Origin: GCA-2737665 sp044344795
Lineage (GTDB): Bacteria; Bacteroidota; Bacteroidia; Palsa-965
Length of the DNA stretch: 18,012 nucleotides
Direction: 5' to 3'
NCBI GenBank assembly: GCA_044344795.1
Contig: JBIJCF010000048.1
Span: forward strand, 1 to 18,012
A program made the translations under genes and the position numbers. This document shows positions 14,829 to 18,012 of the stretch, piece after piece. Numbering within the stretch: position 1 is the first letter of the stretch; the number at the start of each line of letters is the position of its first letter. Below the pieces are notes generated by a model, which was not told the origin of the DNA, did no database searches, and saw nothing but the letters and a program-made list of their open reading frames with translations.

Positions 14829-17036
14829 ATGTATCAAAAAATAATTCTCTTATTCTTGGTTTGCGTTTCCTCATATTTAAGGGCGCAAATCACGGGGCGT
14901 GTCATCACATCCAATGCTGAAGCCATTCCCGGCGCGGTCATATTCTGGCAAGGCGCAAAACAAGGCACTACAACCGATTCACTCGGACGATTCACACTGG
15001 CATGGCCAACGCAATTCCCGGACACACTAGTTGTGCGTAGCGTTGGTTTTAATTCGCAGGAAATCGAGTTTATTGCTGCAACTCCATCGTTTATAAAAGT
15101 TACTCTTAAGAATACTGACACACTTGCCGGTGTAACTATTGTTGAACGTTTATCAGCCAGTCAATTTTCATTTTTTGATCCCATCATGACTGAGAAGATT
15201 ACACAAAAAGGATTATTAAAAGCAGCGTGTTGTAATCTGTCCGAAAGTTTTGAGACCAACCCGTCTGTTGATGCAGCAATGACTGATGCTGTGTCCGGTG
15301 CAAAAAAAATAAATCTTTTAGGCCTTGATGGTATTTATTCTCAAATCATGTTTGAGAATGTGCCGCTTATTCGCGGATTGTCCTCTTCATACGGGTTAGC
15401 GTTTGTACCCGGCACTTGGATTAAGAGTATTCTGATTACGAAAGGAACAGGATCTGTAATAAACGGTTACGAATCTATTGCCGGACAATTAAACATTGAT
15501 TTAGAAAAGCCTCCCGAAGAACAACAAGAGCGTTTCTTTCTGAACGCCTATGCGAATCATCGCGGCAGATATGAATTGAATGCACATTACAATCAGAAAA
15601 TCGGAAGTTCGTGGGGAACCACTCTGTTGGCGCATGGTAGCATTGCGAATCAGCGTAACGACATGAATCATGATGGTTTTTTGGACATGCCAACGTACAC
15701 ACAGATTAACGTAATGAATCGTTGGAACTGGCGCTATGCCGATCGCATGGAAGGACAGTTTGGTGTTCGTTTTCTGATTGATGATAAAGTAAGCGGTCAG
15801 TTTGGTTATAAGCCGGAACAAGGCTTAAATAGTAACTTTTACGGAATAGGTGTTTACAATAAGCAACTAGAGTTTTTCAATAAAACCGGATTCATTTTTT
15901 CGAAGCCGGGTCGTAGTATCGGTACTATATTTTCTGCACGTTATCACGATCAGGATTTGCAATTCGGCAGGAGAACGTTTCAGGGAGAGCAGCGCAGTTT
16001 GTATGGAACTGCGATATTTCAAGATTACATCAAAAGCACCAACCATACGTTTAAAGGTGGCCTTAGCTACGTTTATGATGATTATGTTCAGTATTACAAC
16101 GATACTAACTTCAGCAGAACAGAAATGGTTCCGGGAGCCTTTGTTGAATATACAGGATACTTAAGCCAAAAAATCACTGCTGTTGCCGGCTATCGAATCG
16201 ACTACCACAATCTTGCGGGATTGCAACATACGCCACGCTTGCACCTTAAGTATGATCTGGACAGCAATATTGTAATTCGTGCATCCGGAGGAAGAGGATT
16301 TCGTTACGCGAATATTTTTTCGGAAAGCACTACCATGTTTACGAATTCAAGAGAAGTTAAGATTGCTAATGATCTCCGTGCAGAAATTGCATGGAACTAT
16401 GGAGGTAGTTTGCAATATCGTTTCAAGTTATTTAAGCGCGAAGCAACGTTGGTGGCTGATTATTTCCGAACCGACTTTGTCAACCAAATTGTAACGGATC
16501 TTGAGCAGCCGGGAGTGATAAGCTTTTATAATCTAGACGGATTGTCCTTCGCGAACAGTTATCAGGCCGATGTGATGTTTGAACCAATAGAACGTTTTGA
16601 AGTGCGTATGGCATACAAATATTACGATGTTCGAATTACCTATCAGGACAAACTGAAGCAACGACCATTAGTTCCACAACATCGTGCATTTGTCAATTTG
16701 GCGTATGCGTTGCCTTACGATAAATGGACGTTTGATTTTACCACACGATGGATTGGCGCATCAAGAATGCCGGCTCATTTAATCAGCAGAACCGCGCAAG
16801 GAGATGTTGTGCACACAGAGTCATTAACGGAAGACTTCTTTTTGTTTAGTGCGCACATTTCGAAAAAATTCCGAAAGTTCGATATTTATCTCGGAGCAGA
16901 AAATATTGGTAACTTCATGCTTCACCAACCTATTATAGGAGCTGATAATCCATTTGGTCCGGTATTTGACGCATCCTTAGTGTATGCACCAACTGACGGG
17001 CGCATTATTTATACAGGAATACGAATGAAATTTTAA
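14829..17036 (+). CDS. TonB-dependent outer-membrane receptor, probably for a metal or metal complex
   Basis: Protein of 735 residues. A signal peptide (about 1-19, RAQ end) is followed by a carboxypeptidase-regulatory-like beta-sandwich domain (about 20-95; ITGRVITSNAEAIPGAVI start), then the plug (about 115-230; KAACCNLSESFETNPSVD at 132-149, NLLGLDGIYSQIMFENVPL, GTGSVINGYESIAGQLNID) and a 22-strand-type barrel ending in GIRMKF with a C-terminal Phe. TonB receptors import ligands using proton motive force via TonB-ExbBD. The vicinal Cys134-Cys135 at the plug start are typical of the receptors found beside HMA and small CC proteins. A copper or other soft-metal ligand is the best guess from context, not from the barrel sequence. 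It sits between the CC protein and the HMA protein, 13 nt before the latter. Confidence 0.93.
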   Translation: MYQKIILLFLVCVSSYLRAQITGRVITSNAEAIPGAVIFWQGAKQGTTTDSLGRFTLAWPTQFPDTLVVRSVGFNSQEIEFIAATPSFIKVTLKNTDTLAGVTIVERLSASQFSFFDPIMTEKITQKGLLKAACCNLSESFETNPSVDAAMTDAVSGAKKINLLGLDGIYSQIMFENVPLIRGLSSSYGLAFVPGTWIKSILITKGTGSVINGYESIAGQLNIDLEKPPEEQQERFFLNAYANHRGRYELNAHYNQKIGSSWGTTLLAHGSIANQRNDMNHDGFLDMPTYTQINVMNRWNWRYADRMEGQFGVRFLIDDKVSGQFGYKPEQGLNSNFYGIGVYNKQLEFFNKTGFIFSKPGRSIGTIFSARYHDQDLQFGRRTFQGEQRSLYGTAIFQDYIKSTNHTFKGGLSYVYDDYVQYYNDTNFSRTEMVPGAFVEYTGYLSQKITAVAGYRIDYHNLAGLQHTPRLHLKYDLDSNIVIRASGGRGFRYANIFSESTTMFTNSREVKIANDLRAEIAWNYGGSLQYRFKLFKREATLVADYFRTDFVNQIVTDLEQPGVISFYNLDGLSFANSYQADVMFEPIERFEVRMAYKYYDVRITYQDKLKQRPLVPQHRAFVNLAYALPYDKWTFDFTTRWIGASRMPAHLISRTAQGDVVHTESLTEDFFLFSAHISKKFRKFDIYLGAENIGNFMLHQPIIGADNPFGPVFDASLVYAPTDGRIIYTGIRMKF

Positions 17037-17049
17037 AAACAAAACAACA

Positions 17050-17373
17050 ATGAGAATATTAGCACTACTAGGGTTTCTGTTGATTGGATTGGCAGCAACC
17101 GCACAGATGGATACCATCAAAATTAAAACCAGTGCAGAATGCGATATGTGCAAAAAGCGCATAGAAGAGCAAGTCGGAATTACAACAGGAGTTAAGAGTG
17201 CAGTACTCGATTTGAATACCATGGTGCTCACGGTGATTTACAATAAAGAAAAGATAACTCCGGAGAAAATTAAGCAGATAATTAATAAATCTGGTTACGA
17301 TGCTGATGGCGTCAAAGCGGATCCGAAGTCGCAAAAGAAATTACCTGCATGCTGCCGTCCGGGCGGTGGTTAA
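17050..17373 (+). CDS. Exported heavy-metal-associated (HMA) domain protein
   Basis: Protein of 107 residues. A signal peptide (about 1-18, cut near ATAQ) precedes an HMA ferredoxin-like domain (about 21-90) with the metal-binding CxxC at Cys31-Cys34 (ECDMCKKRIE). The typical second half, VLTVIYNKEKITPEKIKQIINKSGYDA, follows. The tail carries a vicinal Cys101-Cys102 in PACCRPGGG. Cytosolic CopZ-like chaperones have no signal peptide, so this is a periplasmic or surface version, a plausible metal partner of the TonB receptor 13 nt upstream. The usual Met before the first Cys is replaced (AECDMC), as in many Bacteroidota members. Cu(I) is the likeliest metal, by family, but this is not proven. 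Confidence 0.9.
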   Translation: MRILALLGFLLIGLAATAQMDTIKIKTSAECDMCKKRIEEQVGITTGVKSAVLDLNTMVLTVIYNKEKITPEKIKQIINKSGYDADGVKADPKSQKKLPACCRPGGG

Positions 17374-17391
17374 GTCCATAAATAAATAACT

Positions 17392-17904
17392 ATGCCTTTA
17401 ATTCTTCCTGTAAACGGAATTTCGCCGAATATTGGTAACGACTGTTATATCGCTGATAATGCAACAATTGTCGGCGATGTAACGTGTGGTGATCAATGTA
17501 GCTTTTGGTTTAACAGTGTTATTCGTGGTGATGTAAACTCCATTACCATGGGCAACAAAGTCAATGTTCAGGATTTGGCGATGATTCACTGCACCTACCA
17601 AAAGGCAAAAACACTAATCGGGAATAATGTTTCCATCGGGCATCGTGCAATTGTGCATGGTTGTACTATACACGATAATGTGCTTATCGGTATGGGCGCA
17701 ATTGTGATGGACCATGCGGAAATTGGAAGCAACACCATTATTGCAGCAGGCGCAGTTGTTACGGAAAAAATGAAAGTGGAACCCAATAGTGTTTATGCCG
17801 GGATTCCGGCAAAAAAAATCAAAGAGATCAGTCCTGAATTGACACAAGGAGAAGTGGAACGCATCGCGAATAACTACGTAATGTATTCCGGCTGGTTCAA
17901 ATGA
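17392..17904 (+). CDS. Gamma-carbonic-anhydrase-like hexapeptide-repeat protein
   Basis: Protein of 170 residues with a left-handed beta-helix made of hexapeptide repeats ([LIV]-G-x-x motifs such as IGNNVSIG and IGSNTIIAAG) and a C-terminal helix. Residues matching the Methanosarcina Cam active site are present: Arg45 and Asp47 (RGD), Gln60, and the zinc ligands His66 (MIHC), His84 and His89 (IGHRAIVHG). It belongs to the YrdA/PaaY group, trimeric metal enzymes whose members vary in real carbonic anhydrase activity. The usual acidic loop of Cam with its proton-shuttle Glu is absent, as in that group. It begins 18 nt after the HMA gene and so may be read with the metal operon. It ends 1 nt before the convergent partial gene. 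Confidence 0.92.
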   Translation: MPLILPVNGISPNIGNDCYIADNATIVGDVTCGDQCSFWFNSVIRGDVNSITMGNKVNVQDLAMIHCTYQKAKTLIGNNVSIGHRAIVHGCTIHDNVLIGMGAIVMDHAEIGSNTIIAAGAVVTEKMKVEPNSVYAGIPAKKIKEISPELTQGEVERIANNYVMYSGWFK

Positions 17905-17905
17905 T

Positions 17906-18012
17906 TCAGCGTTGCAAATGCTGTTTGTGCCAGTTAAGTTTTGTAGCAGTCTGAATTGGTTGTTTTAATTGCTGCAGTACATTCAAGAATTCATCTTTAC
18001 TTCCTGATGTGC
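17906..18012 (-). CDS. 3' end of an unidentified gene (5' end outside window)
   Basis: On the minus strand one frame is open from the window edge (first full codon ending at 18010) to a TGA at 17906-17908. It encodes at least 34 residues, ending in LQQLKQPIQTATKLNWHKQHLQR. The composition (helical, basic, no stops) suggests a real C-terminus, and it would be convergent with the hexapeptide protein gene. Too little is present to name a family. The other two minus-strand frames hit stops within about 30 nt of the edge. Confidence 0.45.
   Translation of the reverse strand, partial: TSGSKDEFLNVLQQLKQPIQTATKLNWHKQHLQR

Overview
The window comes from a Bacteroidota (Bacteroidetes) genome, probably a gliding or T9SS-bearing lineage related to Flavobacteriales or Chitinophagales; I cannot place it more finely by eye. 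Four things point this way: the partial 16S rRNA gene at the left edge, several promoters with the Bacteroidota -7 box TAnnTTTG, many type IX secretion system (T9SS) sorting domains, and a GldM protein.

Region 1 (1-1484, minus strand): the 5' two-thirds of a 16S rRNA gene, running off the left edge. Its leader carries a boxA-like element, hairpins and three tandem Bacteroidota-type promoters about 100 bp apart. A short-chain dehydrogenase gene (1485-2198, minus) lies upstream of them.

Region 2 (2220-12040, plus strand) is an envelope and secretion block. It starts with a small outer-membrane barrel-like protein. Next comes a 1146-residue secreted amidase with an inactive-looking transglycosylase-like N-terminus, CUB, PKD, five exact-period 73-residue repeats and a type A T9SS signal. 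After a strong terminator there is a decayed T9SS-protein gene, then a YCF48/BNR-repeat protein with a type A sorting domain. A stand-alone gldM follows, without gldK, gldL or gldN beside it. The block ends with a choice-of-anchor L/SprB/PKD protein carrying a type B (gliding-motility-associated) C-terminus. GldM is a T9SS motor component, and its neighbours look like T9SS cargo.

Region 3 (12041-14315) is housekeeping: an Nfu-type Fe-S scaffold (minus) divergent from nadB, L-aspartate oxidase (plus), whose key residues keep the E. coli numbering.

Region 4 (14342-17904, plus) looks like one operon for metal handling: a small double-CC exported protein, a TonB-dependent receptor with a CC motif near its plug, an exported HMA-domain protein (CxxC plus C-terminal CC) and a gamma-carbonic-anhydrase-like hexapeptide protein. 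A 13-bp perfect inverted repeat closes the leader of the receptor gene exactly at its start codon. The window ends in the 3' end of an unidentified minus-strand gene.

No mobile element, tRNA or CRISPR array was seen. The least explained items are the thiol-rich metal operon with its leader hairpin, the solitary gldM, the dual-domain wall amidase and the promoters that predict leaderless mRNAs.
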